This document shows positions 41,893 through 50,644 of a DNA stretch of 64,000 nt, piece by piece. The notes below the pieces were generated by a model. That model was not told where the DNA came from. It saw nothing but the letters and a program-made list of their open reading frames with translations, and made no database searches. The translations under genes were made by a program, and so were the position numbers. How positions within the stretch are numbered: the stretch's first letter is position 1; each line of letters opens with the position of its first letter. Where the stretch lies: the NCBI GenBank assembly GCA_024693325.1, contig JAILLA010000101.1:1-64000 (forward strand), read 5' to 3'. This stretch comes from Solobacterium sp. (GTDB lineage Bacteria > Bacillota_I > Bacilli_A > Erysipelotrichales > Erysipelotrichaceae).

Positions 41893-43176
41893 ATGTCTGA
41901 AACCAAGAGTTCATTCTTTGACACCTTACAGGAAAAAGTACTTCCTGCGGTCACGAAATTCTCCAACTTCAAATTCATTAAAGCAATGACGACCGGCATC
42001 ACTGCTCCGGTATGTGCAACAATTATCGGTTCTGTGATTGCAATTCTGATGACGCCTCCGTTCCCGCCTACAACAACAGGAGGATTCGTTGATGCATGGC
42101 GTGGCTGGTCTGCCGCAAATGCCAGCTGGCTTTCTTTGGTATACTCACTGACCTTGAACAGTGTGGCGCTTTACACACTGGCAGGTGTTTCCATCGCAAC
42201 ATCAGGTCTCAACAAAAAACGTCCGACTACTCCGCTGGTAGTAGCTATGATGTCCTTCATGATTCTGGCTGTAAATCCGGCAGAAGGCGGCGGAGTTCTC
42301 ATCAATCATTTCGGATCCACAGGTTTGTTTACAGCAATCATTGTCGGATATATTGTTACGGACATTATCAACAAGCTGGATGATTCCAAACTGAAAATCA
42401 AACTTCCTGACGCAGTTCCGCCGAATATTGCGGACTCGATCGGTGCGCTGTTCAATTCAATGATCGTTGCGTTTGCGGTAATTGTTCTTCGTGTTGTTCT
42501 TGTGAATACAACCGGAAAACTTCTGCCGGTTCTGATCAACAGTCTGTTTGCACCACTGTTCTCTGCATCTGACAGTGTATGGGCTGTGCTCCTAATGATT
42601 CTTCTTGTACGTTTCTTCTGGTTCTGCGGTCTGCACGGCGGAAATATTGCCGGTTCCGTAATGACACCGTTCCTTACAGCAAATATGCTTGCCAATTCAG
42701 AGGCATACGCTTCCGGACAGGCTCTGCCTCATATCTTCACGGGTGCCTTCAACTCTCTCTGGGGTACCATGGGTATGCTGCCGATCGCAATCACACTGCT
42801 TCTGTTCGCAAAATCGGAACAGCTCAAGGCAATCGGACGGATCGGTGTTGTACCGGCTCTGTTCTGCATTGGTGAACCGCTGACCTTCGGTATTCCGCTG
42901 GTACTGAACTTCCAGCTGGCAATTCCATACTTCCTGACCTTTGTGATCAATGGTGTCACTGCCTATCTTGCAACTGCAGCAGGCTTTATCGGAAGATCCT
43001 TCGTCAGCGTACCTTGGACATTGCCGCACTTCCTGCAGGCATTCCTGACAACAATGGATATTAAAACAGTGATTCTGTACTTCATCCTGCTGGTTGTTGA
43101 CATTCTGATTATGCTGCCGTTTGTCAGACGTTATGACAGACAGCTGCTCGAACAGGAACAGTCAGCTCTGGACTGA
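41893..43176 (+). CDS. PTS EIIC permease, lactose/cellobiose family (sulfatase-linked)
   Basis: The 427-residue membrane protein has about ten hydrophobic spans and the family landmarks FWFCGLHGGNIAGSVMTPFL and FCIGEPLTFGIPLVLN. It is a paralogue of the EIIC at 3.7 kb, with different detail in the substrate region. Its partners should be the fused EIIB-EIIA encoded 2.1 kb upstream on the other strand. The sulfatase gene follows after 68 bases, so a sulfated disaccharide or amino sugar is a plausible cargo. AAAGGGG lies before the ATG. Confidence 0.88.
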   Translation: MSETKSSFFDTLQEKVLPAVTKFSNFKFIKAMTTGITAPVCATIIGSVIAILMTPPFPPTTTGGFVDAWRGWSAANASWLSLVYSLTLNSVALYTLAGVSIATSGLNKKRPTTPLVVAMMSFMILAVNPAEGGGVLINHFGSTGLFTAIIVGYIVTDIINKLDDSKLKIKLPDAVPPNIADSIGALFNSMIVAFAVIVLRVVLVNTTGKLLPVLINSLFAPLFSASDSVWAVLLMILLVRFFWFCGLHGGNIAGSVMTPFLTANMLANSEAYASGQALPHIFTGAFNSLWGTMGMLPIAITLLLFAKSEQLKAIGRIGVVPALFCIGEPLTFGIPLVLNFQLAIPYFLTFVINGVTAYLATAAGFIGRSFVSVPWTLPHFLQAFLTTMDIKTVILYFILLVVDILIMLPFVRRYDRQLLEQEQSALD

Positions 43177-43198
43177 TTGAACATTCGATAATAGTAAG

Positions 43199-43225
43199 CA
43201 GCCTGCAGAGATGATCTGCGGGCTG
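43199..43225 (+). other. Intergenic hairpin between EIIC and sulfatase
   Basis: CAGCCTGCAGA and TCTGCGGGCTG form an 11-bp stem with one G-U pair and a 5-base loop. No T-run follows, and the sulfatase ribosome binding site AAAGGAG comes 6 bases later. It may protect or process the message rather than end it. Confidence 0.6.
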
Positions 43226-43244
43226 TTCCTGAAAGGAGATATTT

Positions 43245-44699
43245 ATGGCAAAGCCTGATATTCTGATGTTTATGACCGACCAGCATACTCCGTATTATTC
43301 CGGGTGGTATGGAAATAATGTCGATACACCGAATCTTGATCAGCTGGTAGAAAATGGAACTGCCTTTGATGAAACCTATACAGTCTGCCCGCTGTGTGTG
43401 CCATCCCGTGCAGCAATGCTGACGGCAAAGCGCCCTGCTGAAACCGGAATCTTTACGCTGAGTGATGCGATACCGGATATGACACCGACTTTCCTGCATC
43501 ATCTGGTAAAGGAAGGCTATGAAACTGTTCTGGTCGGAAGAATGCATTTTGTCGGTGCTGATCAGAGACATGGATTCACAAAGCGGATATTCCCGGACTG
43601 CACTACCATTACCTGGAACCGCCAGGATATGACAAATCAGCGCGGCGTATATGAAAGTGCATATGGCGGGTACAAAAACACAAATGTTGTAGGCGGCGGA
43701 AAATCTTCATCTTCCTATTATGATCTGAGGGTGATTGAAACGGCGCTGGATTATCTCTCCATGCCGCATGAGAAGCCGCAGTTTATCTGTGTCAGTATTT
43801 ATTCTCCGCATCATCCGTATGTCGGACCGGCAGAATTGTTTGAAAAATACAGGGCGAAAGTACGTCTTCCGGAATCTTTTGAAGATGAAATGGCAGCTGA
43901 TACATGGAAGAACCAGAAACGGAATCACGTAAGCCCGGAACTGGCACTGGATATTCAGGCAGCCTATTGTGCTATGGTAGAGGAGATGGACTTCCGCATG
44001 GGAATGGTGCACTCCGCATTTCAGGAATACTGCCGCACGCTGAATCATGACCATCTGTTTATCTACACATCTGATCATGGGGACAATATCGGTGATCATC
44101 GTACACTCGGGAAGAACAATTTCTTTGAGAAATCCGCAAAGATTCCGATGATCTTCTCTGGTACCGGCGTGGAAAAGAATGTCAGGATCAAAGATGCTGT
44201 ATCCATAATGGATCTCGGTCCGACAGTACTTGAATATATCGGTGCGGAACCCATGCACCAGGTGGATGGGGTCTCGGTCTGTTCATCGCTGCAGAACAAG
44301 CCGTTCAATGAACATGCGGTATATGGTGAATATATCAATAATTACGATAAGGATGAAAAATACTCTTTCATGCTGAAAGAAAAGCAATATAAGTATCTAT
44401 GCTTTTCAGCAGAAGATACCGAACTGCTTTATGACACGATCAAGGATTCGGAAGAACGTCATAATCTGATTGATGAGCTCCCTGAAACAGCACAGTATAT
44501 GCGCAGGCTTGCCGGGGAATACCGGAAAGATGAGCAGGCTGTCCGTGTGGATCTGTATCATAAACAGAATTATCAGCTCTGGAAAGCATACGAATCCGCA
44601 GCCGGTGTACCGTATATGGATGCACTGTTCAGTGAAGAGGTTCCTCAGGAATATCTGAGTTCTCCGGAAATTCTCTCCTCGTATTGTACAAAGCTGTAG
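43245..44699 (+). CDS. Cytoplasmic formylglycine-type sulfatase
   Basis: The 484-residue protein is a type I sulfatase of the alkaline-phosphatase fold. Cys51 in PLCVPSRAAMLT lies in the C-x-P-S-R motif that is converted to formylglycine. MTDQHTP and YTSDHGDNIGDH supply the metal-binding Asp/His residues. No signal peptide is present, so it acts inside the cell, on a substrate brought in by the adjacent PTS. A maturase (anSME) is not in the window and must be elsewhere. The likely role is desulfation of an imported, phosphorylated sulfated sugar such as one from mucin or glycosaminoglycan. Confidence 0.9.
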   Translation: MAKPDILMFMTDQHTPYYSGWYGNNVDTPNLDQLVENGTAFDETYTVCPLCVPSRAAMLTAKRPAETGIFTLSDAIPDMTPTFLHHLVKEGYETVLVGRMHFVGADQRHGFTKRIFPDCTTITWNRQDMTNQRGVYESAYGGYKNTNVVGGGKSSSSYYDLRVIETALDYLSMPHEKPQFICVSIYSPHHPYVGPAELFEKYRAKVRLPESFEDEMAADTWKNQKRNHVSPELALDIQAAYCAMVEEMDFRMGMVHSAFQEYCRTLNHDHLFIYTSDHGDNIGDHRTLGKNNFFEKSAKIPMIFSGTGVEKNVRIKDAVSIMDLGPTVLEYIGAEPMHQVDGVSVCSSLQNKPFNEHAVYGEYINNYDKDEKYSFMLKEKQYKYLCFSAEDTELLYDTIKDSEERHNLIDELPETAQYMRRLAGEYRKDEQAVRVDLYHKQNYQLWKAYESAAGVPYMDALFSEEVPQEYLSSPEILSSYCTKL

Positions 44700-44864
44700 A
44701 AGCGAATAGCTGCAGGCACATCTGGCATTGATCGGTTGTGACTGCAGTTTTTGCCTAAGAAGGAAAGTCCTTTTCCAACGGAGTCCTTACATGCGTTTCT
44801 GAGCGCAGCCGGTAGATATTTATTCCCGGCAGTGATTCGTATAAGATGTATGTGAGGCATATGT

Positions 44865-45596
44865 ATGAACAATGATCTGATGATCCGCAGCATCTATATT
44901 GACTGGGATAAAATCGCATCCGGCAGCTATCTGAGAAATATTGAAGCGCTCAGGGATCGGGACAGGATCGACTTTCATGCGCAGGCAACGATCCTGACGG
45001 GAGAAAACGGGTCTGGAAAGTCAACACTGCTGGAAGCGATCGCTGTTGCCTATGGCTTTAATCCTGAAGGAGGATCCAGAAACTACAGCTTTTCCACCTA
45101 TGACTCCCATTCGGACCTGTCCAAAGCAATCACATTATCCAAAGGCGTACATCGTGGATGGGGCTATTTCCTGCGTGCAGAGAGCTTCTACAATGTCGCG
45201 ACAGCCGAGGAAGAATACTCAAAAGATACTGAAAAAGGATCGATGTATTACCACAGAAAATCTCACGGGGAAAGCTTCCTGGCTTTGGCACAGGAAAACT
45301 TCCGTTCCCGCGGTCTATATCTCCTTGACGAACCGGAAGCTGCGTTGTCGCCGCGCAGACAGATGACCATGCTGGTAGAGATCGCAGAAAGCATCAAACT
45401 CGGTTCCCAGTTTATCATCGCAACACATTCACCGATCCTTTCCGGCATACCGGGTGCGGAATTATGGTCATTTGACGGACCGCTCCATACCTGCACTTAT
45501 GAAGAAACAGATGCGTATACTGTTACCCGGATGTTTATCAACAACAGGAAACAGATCCTGAAACACCTTTTGGAAGAAGATCCCGAAGAAATATAA
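44865..45596 (+). CDS. Stand-alone AAA/ABC-type ATPase
   Basis: The 243-residue protein has Walker A TGENGSGKST (about 45-54), an ABC-like signature SHGESFLAL (about 132-141), Walker B LYLLDEPEAALS (about 150-161) and the H-loop ATHSPIL. It resembles AAA_21-type predicted ATPases, not transporters, as no membrane partner is present. A short helical tail follows. Such proteins occur alone or with nucleases in defence systems; here the neighbours are a sulfatase and an esterase and give no hint. Ribosome binding site is weak (GTGAGG). A terminator follows. Confidence 0.75.
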   Translation: MNNDLMIRSIYIDWDKIASGSYLRNIEALRDRDRIDFHAQATILTGENGSGKSTLLEAIAVAYGFNPEGGSRNYSFSTYDSHSDLSKAITLSKGVHRGWGYFLRAESFYNVATAEEEYSKDTEKGSMYYHRKSHGESFLALAQENFRSRGLYLLDEPEAALSPRRQMTMLVEIAESIKLGSQFIIATHSPILSGIPGAELWSFDGPLHTCTYEETDAYTVTRMFINNRKQILKHLLEEDPEEI

Positions 45597-45642
45597 AACC
45601 ACAGTCTGTATGAAAACCAATTCAATACATCACTGTGGTTTT
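45595..45642. terminator. Bidirectional terminator between ATPase and esterase genes
   Basis: AAAACCACAGT (45595-45605) and ACTGTGGTTTT (45632-45642) form a perfect 11-bp stem with T-runs on both strands. Confidence 0.8.
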
Positions 45643-45650
45643 TTAAATAT

Positions 45651-46541
45651 TCAGAGCTTTTCGCGCAGGAAATCACGGATGATCGTTCTTGTCTCTTCCT
45701 GAAAGAATTCATCAGAACCGTGGTCTGCTCCTTTCAGCACGTAATAGCTGATATCTTTTCCTGCTTCAGCCATGGCATGATAATACATCTCACTCTGTTC
45801 AATATTGACCGCGCGGTCATCGCTGCCGTGCATGACGAGGACAGGACAAGTATGTTCCCAGATCCCGTTGATCCCGCCTGCCTGCTTCGCTGTTTCGGGA
45901 ATATCGGAAGGCAGTCCGCCGAGCATCATGCATTCCGGAAATTCTTCGGGAACATTTGAACGTCCCGGGCGCTTCCCCTGTTTGACGGCATTGAGATTGA
46001 AACGATAGATCGCTTCGATATCGGCGATGCCATAGAGATCGACGGCACATTTGACATGGCTGCTTACGCTGCTGTATGTCTGTGTGTCAAACTGTCCGTC
46101 ATTGTTTGCGGCAAGCAGTGTCAGGTGTCCGCCTGCGGAAGACCCGATGATGCCGATGCGCTCCGGATCGATATGATATTTTTCTGCGTTTGTTCTCAGG
46201 AACCTGACTGCGGTCAGGACATCGCTGATCTGTGCTGGAAACACCGCTTCACCGATGATCCGGTACTCAGCAGCAGCGATGATGATCCCTTCCTCAGCGA
46301 GATACATCAGCTCCGGCAGCATCTCTCCCGCACGTTCCCGTCCGCCGCGCCATGCGCCACCGCATACCCATACCATGCAGGGATATCTGTTTGTGTCTTT
46401 GGTGCGGTGTCCGACAGGAGATAGCAGTGATACATGCAGGTCACGCATATCCCCGTTCAATAATGGCTGTGTGTCGTAAACGATCCCCTGGTGCAGATAG
46501 ATATGTTTCCGTCTGATCTCCGGTCTGATCACTGTCTTCAT
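45651..46541 (-). CDS. Alpha/beta-hydrolase, BD-FAE-like esterase
   Basis: The 296-residue enzyme has the alpha/beta-hydrolase fold with nucleophile Ser in IIGSSAGGHLTLLA (about residue 134), an oxyanion-hole segment VCGGAWRGG replacing the common HGGG, and Asp/His near the C-terminus (HGSDDRAVN and GADHGSDEF). It resembles carboxylesterases and feruloyl esterases of the BD-FAE group. No signal peptide is seen. GGGAGG precedes the ATG. It may deacetylate carbohydrate or small esters. Confidence 0.8.
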   Translation of the reverse strand: MKTVIRPEIRRKHIYLHQGIVYDTQPLLNGDMRDLHVSLLSPVGHRTKDTNRYPCMVWVCGGAWRGGRERAGEMLPELMYLAEEGIIIAAAEYRIIGEAVFPAQISDVLTAVRFLRTNAEKYHIDPERIGIIGSSAGGHLTLLAANNDGQFDTQTYSSVSSHVKCAVDLYGIADIEAIYRFNLNAVKQGKRPGRSNVPEEFPECMMLGGLPSDIPETAKQAGGINGIWEHTCPVLVMHGSDDRAVNIEQSEMYYHAMAEAGKDISYYVLKGADHGSDEFFQEETRTIIRDFLREKL

Positions 46542-46626
46542 GGTATTGCCTCCCTGTTTTCAGAATGATTATAGTTCAGCGTCCGGATATCCATGAATCT
46601 GATATGTTTATGATTCATTCCGGCAG

Positions 46627-46654
46627 AAAAAAACCACAGCATGTTCTGCTGCGG
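46627..46654 (-). terminator. Terminator of the cytidylate-kinase-like gene
   Basis: CCGCAGCA (minus strand, 46647-46654) pairs with TGCTGTGG (46634-46641, one G-U pair) and is followed by T7. Confidence 0.7.
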
Positions 46655-46681
46655 CTTCATTCAGTAGTTGCGGAAATAGTC

Positions 46682-47341
46682 TTACAGTTCTTTCATCGTG
46701 CTGGCAAGAATGACTGCGGAATAGTCCCTGACAAACATATCGGTATTGATCAGCAGGTCATATGTTTCTTTCTTTCCCCATTCCGTATCACTGTGTGCCA
46801 TGTGATAGTTGTAGCGGATCATATCCTCTTCATGGATCTTTGCTTTGACTTCTTCGTCATCCGTCAGATCATGATAGAGCGGCGAGATCCTGGCACGTAC
46901 GATCTTTGCCGGGATATCCAGCGCATAGGTAAGGGCACTTACACATGTATACCCTCTTTCCAGGATCATTTCCCTGGTGGCACGGTCATGGATCAGGCAG
47001 GGACCTTTTTCCAGGGCAATGCCGATCGCTTTGTCAAATGCGGCAGAAATACGGGAATACTCGGGATCATTGATGATCTCTTCCTTTGTGATCGTATCGC
47101 TGCGCAGTTTTGTTTCAAACGCTTCCACATCTTTCTGTGAAACGCCGCACTCGGGAACCAGTTCCAGCAGAAGGACTGCGTCCCAGTACGTATAACCGCC
47201 GGCCTGACATGCTTTCACGGCAATCATTCTTCCCATCGAGCAGTATTCACTGTCCAGAACGATGCAGTGCGGTCTGCTGTACTGTGCTTCAAACTCTTTC
47301 GCGCCTTTCGTATCAAACGCTTGTCTGACATCTTCAGCCAT
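46682..47341 (-). CDS. Cytidylate-kinase-like protein
   Basis: The 219-residue protein resembles the Cytidylate_kin2 family. CIVLDSEYCSMGRMIAVKAC (about 26-45) is the equivalent of the usual REYGSGG phosphate loop, and GGYTYWDAVLLLEL follows as the substrate helix. CLIHDRATREMIL corresponds to the strand before the lid (R-G-A replaced by D-R-A), and RARISPLYHDLTDDEE to the lid with Arg residues. The phosphate loop is not a standard GxxxxGK, so kinase activity is uncertain. It has its own promoter (TTGCCA, 17 bases, TATATT). Confidence 0.7.
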   Translation of the reverse strand: MAEDVRQAFDTKGAKEFEAQYSRPHCIVLDSEYCSMGRMIAVKACQAGGYTYWDAVLLLELVPECGVSQKDVEAFETKLRSDTITKEEIINDPEYSRISAAFDKAIGIALEKGPCLIHDRATREMILERGYTCVSALTYALDIPAKIVRARISPLYHDLTDDEEVKAKIHEEDMIRYNYHMAHSDTEWGKKETYDLLINTDMFVRDYSAVILASTMKEL

Positions 47342-47370
47342 TATGATCTCTCCTTATATTTACTAACTTA

Positions 47371-47399
47371 AATATATCCCAAGCACCGTCTGTTGGCAA
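47371..47399 (-). promoter_or_regulatory. Promoter of the cytidylate-kinase-like gene
   Basis: On the minus strand TTGCCA (47394-47399) and TATATT (47371-47376) are exactly 17 bases apart, 30 bases before the start codon. Confidence 0.6.
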
Positions 47400-47448
47400 A
47401 GCATAACAGGCGTGACAGCCTGAACAGCCGCCATAACGTTCGGATTTA

Positions 47449-47463
47449 TTTATGAATCATAAA
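47449..47463. promoter_or_regulatory. Dyad between the kinase-like and LysR genes
   Basis: TTTATGA and TCATAAA flank one A, a perfect 7-bp dyad. TATAAT for the LysR gene is 33 bases downstream. It is a candidate autoregulatory LysR site. Confidence 0.4.
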
Positions 47464-47531
47464 TTTTCCCCGCATATGCCGTATCACACATTTTTTATAA
47501 TATATAAGAAGAAAAGAACGGGAAGGGATGT

Positions 47532-48398
47532 ATGAATACAAGAGATTTGCAGATCTTTATCAAGATTGCCGATTACCGCAGCATCACAAGAACTGCCGAA
47601 GATCTTCAGATGACACAGCCCGCGATCAGCAGTGCATTGAAACGGCTGGAAGAAGAACTCGGTTATCCGCTGTTTATCAGGCGCGGCAAGTGGCTGCTTT
47701 TGAACAGCCAGGGAGAGCTGTTTTACAATGCATCAAAAGATTTTCTTGCCGAAATGGATCATATGAGGAGCGGACTGCAGCTGAATGATCATCAGAAAAA
47801 GGAGATCGTGATCGAGATGCATCTGCACAGTGACAGACTGTACGATCTTCTGGGATCATTTACCGCAGAGAATCCTGATATCCGCATCACGCTTCAGCTG
47901 AGATCACGATCCGGAACGGAAAGCTACCGGACCAGTGATTTCAAAGTGCTGCTGTCTCCGGACAGGGATGAATCCGATGAATTTCTTCCATTAGAGCATA
48001 TGGGAGGACTTTATGCGGTCCTGCCTATCCATCATCCGTTCTCATCATATACACATCTGACGATCGATGATCTGAAGGACGAAAAATATGTATTTATGAC
48101 AGCGTCTGATCCGGCAGGCATTGAATCGGTCTACAGTACCTGCATCAGCGCAGGCTTTACACCGGCGATCTCTGTGATCACCAGCGGAAAGACCAGCAAG
48201 TTTGCGGCGATCAGAAAGGGATGCGGCATCGGACTGGTTTATGATAATGCATTGTCACTGGCCCCTCTGATCAAGGACTGCCGCGTCATCCCGGTGGAAT
48301 TCCCCCTGAAGATCAGCTGGCTCGGCCTGACATGGAGACCCGAGGAAATGACTGAAGCAGCAGAGCGTTTTCTGACGTATGCAAAGGAGAATATCTGA
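47532..48398 (+). CDS. LysR-family regulator, first of a tandem pair
   Basis: The 288-residue protein has an N-terminal LysR helix-turn-helix (about 1-60, SITRTAEDLQMTQPAISSAL) and an effector domain with MGGLYAVLPIHHPF and KGCGIGLVYDNAL. GGAAGGG precedes the ATG. It ends within 2 bases of the start of a second LysR gene. Two adjacent, cotranscribed LysR genes without a divergent target gene are unusual. The target is unknown; the divergent kinase-like gene is a candidate. Confidence 0.85.
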   Translation: MNTRDLQIFIKIADYRSITRTAEDLQMTQPAISSALKRLEEELGYPLFIRRGKWLLLNSQGELFYNASKDFLAEMDHMRSGLQLNDHQKKEIVIEMHLHSDRLYDLLGSFTAENPDIRITLQLRSRSGTESYRTSDFKVLLSPDRDESDEFLPLEHMGGLYAVLPIHHPFSSYTHLTIDDLKDEKYVFMTASDPAGIESVYSTCISAGFTPAISVITSGKTSKFAAIRKGCGIGLVYDNALSLAPLIKDCRVIPVEFPLKISWLGLTWRPEEMTEAAERFLTYAKENI

Positions 48399-48399
48399 T

Positions 48400-49293
48400 A
48401 TGGAACTGGAATCGATCAAGTCATTTATCAAGATCGCCGAAACGAACAATATGACCCTGGCTGCGGAAGAACTGAATATGTCTCCGTCCGCATTGAGCAG
48501 CGCGCTTCAGAAGCTTGAAAAAGAACTGGGATACAGTCTGTTTGACCGGTCGGTAAAGGGTATGAAGCTGACCGCAAACGGGAAGTACTTTCTGGAATGG
48601 GCAAAGAAAAACGAGTCGTTCAGGGACAGGCTGATCGCGGACATCAACCGTTCTGCTCATGATAAAGGCAGGATCAGGATCGGAACGATGATCAACAGCG
48701 ATACGCTGTATATCATGCTGTCGGCATTCCTGGAACGGTATCCCGGTATCCAGATCGAACTGTATGATGAAAAAGCGATCCTGGACAATTATCTGATGTC
48801 AGCACTGGATGCCTTTCTGATACCGAAAGAAGATATGCAGGGCCAGCCGGGTATCAAAATAGCTCAGCGTACTTCATTGCTGGTGATGATGAATGAAAAA
48901 AATCCGCTGACATCCAGGGAACATCTGACGCTGGATGATCTGAAAGATGCCGGTTTTGTGTTCACTGCCCATAACGGCAGGCTGGACTGGACATATGACT
49001 ACTGCACAGGTCATGGATTCAGTCCGGATGTACGATTTGTATGTGAGGAATTTGATGACAAACTGGACCTGATCGCGAACTCCGATGCTGTAGCGATCGG
49101 ATACAATACGATGCGCCTGCTGAGAGCACAGATGCGGAAGATCAAAGCCATACCCCTGCTGACAGAAGAAAAGGTCAACATGGAATTCTGGTTTGTATGG
49201 CGGAAAAAACCGCTCAATCCGCTGATGGACCGTCTCAGCGCGTTTGCCCTGGAATTTGACCGGAAGGGACGCGATTATTTCAGCAGAAACTGA
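48400..49293 (+). CDS. LysR-family regulator, second of a tandem pair
   Basis: The protein of about 297 residues has the same layout as its upstream neighbour (helix-turn-helix about 1-60, NMTLAAEELNMSPSALSSAL). ATG 48400 has AGGAGA inside the end of the first gene, so the two are coupled. The pair share similar effector-domain phrases (HLT(L/I)DDLKD), which suggests gene duplication. They may form hetero-oligomers or act in a cascade. A terminator follows. Confidence 0.85.
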   Translation: MELESIKSFIKIAETNNMTLAAEELNMSPSALSSALQKLEKELGYSLFDRSVKGMKLTANGKYFLEWAKKNESFRDRLIADINRSAHDKGRIRIGTMINSDTLYIMLSAFLERYPGIQIELYDEKAILDNYLMSALDAFLIPKEDMQGQPGIKIAQRTSLLVMMNEKNPLTSREHLTLDDLKDAGFVFTAHNGRLDWTYDYCTGHGFSPDVRFVCEEFDDKLDLIANSDAVAIGYNTMRLLRAQMRKIKAIPLLTEEKVNMEFWFVWRKKPLNPLMDRLSAFALEFDRKGRDYFSRN

Positions 49294-49300
49294 TCTGCAG

Positions 49301-49327
49301 ATGTGAGGAAAGATCCTCACATTTTTT
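49301..49327 (+). terminator. Terminator of the tandem LysR operon
   Basis: ATGTGAGGA (49301-49309) pairs with TCCTCACAT (49314-49322), followed by T6. Confidence 0.8.
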
Positions 49328-49334
49328 CTGAGAC

Positions 49335-49364
49335 AAAAAGATCTTCCGGGATCTCCGGAAGATC
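49335..49364 (-). terminator. Terminator of the AIM24-like gene
   Basis: On the minus strand GATCTTCCGG and CCGGAAGATC (49340-49364) form a 10-bp stem, followed by T5. Confidence 0.75.
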
Positions 49365-49371
49365 ATGATGC

Positions 49372-50046
49372 TCAGTTGTTTCCGCTGCTGACAGGAAGAT
49401 AAGGGATCAGTGATTTTGCGAGATTCGGGATCGTCATAGTCTGCAGCCAGACGGTACCGGGACCTGTCAGTACAGTATTGAACAGACCTTCACCGCCGAG
49501 CAGCTTGTTTTTCAGACCTTTGACGGGAACGATGTCCATCGTTACTCCCTCGGTAAAGCCTGCGACATTTCCCGTGTCGACGATGATCTGTTCACCGCGT
49601 CCCAGCTGACGTTCTACCAGTGAACCGTCGATCTCAACGAAGGCGATCCCGTTTCCTGAAAGTTTCTGCATGATGAAGCCTTCGCCGCCGAACAGTCCGC
49701 TGCCGAGTTTTTTGTTGAAATACGTACTGAGTTCAACGGATGATTCAGAAGCCAGGAAGGAACCTTTCTGGAAGATCCATGAGCCGTTTCTCAGATCCAG
49801 GGCGATGATCCTGCCGGGGAAACTTGCGCCGAACGCAATGTAGGAGCCGTCAGCTCCTGCTGTATAAATATTCTTGAAGATGCTCTCACCGGAGAACAGT
49901 CTTCCCAGACCGCCTGCGCCGGTGGTGTGCATTTCAATATCATTGGACATCCATACCATGGATCCGCCTTCCGTGATCATTTCTTCTCCGCGTTCCAGCC
50001 TGCATTCAACGACCGGGAACGGTGTACCGGTTATTTCAAATTTCAT
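49372..50046 (-). CDS. AIM24/TIGR00266-family protein
   Basis: The 224-residue protein matches the AIM24 (TIGR00266) family of beta-barrel-like proteins. It is rich in Gly turns (GGLGRLFSGESIF, GSGLFGGEGF, NKLLGGEGLFNT), shows the repeated (G)GEGLF motif, and has no signal peptide. The biochemical role of bacterial members is not established. AGGAG precedes the ATG. Monocistronic. Confidence 0.85.
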   Translation of the reverse strand: MKFEITGTPFPVVECRLERGEEMITEGGSMVWMSNDIEMHTTGAGGLGRLFSGESIFKNIYTAGADGSYIAFGASFPGRIIALDLRNGSWIFQKGSFLASESSVELSTYFNKKLGSGLFGGEGFIMQKLSGNGIAFVEIDGSLVERQLGRGEQIIVDTGNVAGFTEGVTMDIVPVKGLKNKLLGGEGLFNTVLTGPGTVWLQTMTIPNLAKSLIPYLPVSSGNN

Positions 50047-50287
50047 AGTGTCAAATCTCCTTATGCTGTCTGAATTATATCATTGTTCATGACTGATACC
50101 ATGAAGCCCGGATAATATTAAACTTCCGGACCTGCCCTCAGGATACATGCAGTACCGGGAGAACATTCCTGAAAACAGGTTTTCATGATATGCGGGAAAA
50201 TTTCATCAGGCTGCCGGTGTCTTTGATCTCATGTGCCCACAAGCGGATAAAAATATGAGATGATATTGGCCAAGGGGAGATTTAAAA

Positions 50288-50605
50288 ATGACAGGGAATG
50301 AAACATTGGAAGAACTGGAGGCTCAGCTGCAGAAGATCGAAGATGCGGAAGCCAGAGTACTGGGAAATTACGAGGAAATACGTGCCGATCTGGAAAACAG
50401 GATCGCCAGACATCAGGCAGAAATTGCCTCCCTGGGTCTGTTCAAATTAAGGGAGAAGAAGGACCTGCAGGGGCGCATCGATGAACTGAATGAAGAACTT
50501 GCCCACGAACTGACGAAAGCACAGGAAGAAGTCCGTGTCCTGAGGGATGAGGAATACGAACTGACACTGAAGATCCGCCGGATGCAGGGAGATCCGATCA
50601 TATGA
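50288..50605 (+). CDS. Small coiled-coil protein
   Basis: The 105-residue protein is almost entirely charged helix with heptad-like spacing of Leu/Ile (ELEAQLQKIEDAEARVLGNYEEI), a break at LGLFKLREKKDL in the middle, and a second helix. It probably forms a coiled-coil hairpin. No family is recognised. GGGGAG lies before the ATG. The 240 bases upstream hold only promoter-like AT-rich sequence. Confidence 0.7.
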   Translation: MTGNETLEELEAQLQKIEDAEARVLGNYEEIRADLENRIARHQAEIASLGLFKLREKKDLQGRIDELNEELAHELTKAQEEVRVLRDEEYELTLKIRRMQGDPII

Positions 50606-50609
50606 TCAA

Positions 50610-50637
50610 AAAAAAGCACTTGCGCGAAGTGCTTTTC
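50610..50637. terminator. Bidirectional terminator
   Basis: AAAAGCACTT and AAGTGCTTTT form a 10-bp stem with a GCGCG loop and T-runs on both strands, between the coiled-coil gene and the convergent membrane-protein gene. Confidence 0.8.
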
Positions 50638-50644
50638 ATTTTGC

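Noticed and set aside
47361-47372. ACTAACTT half-site similar to the gpmA palindrome
   Set aside because: Only one half is present and it lies in AT-rich sequence, so chance is likely.
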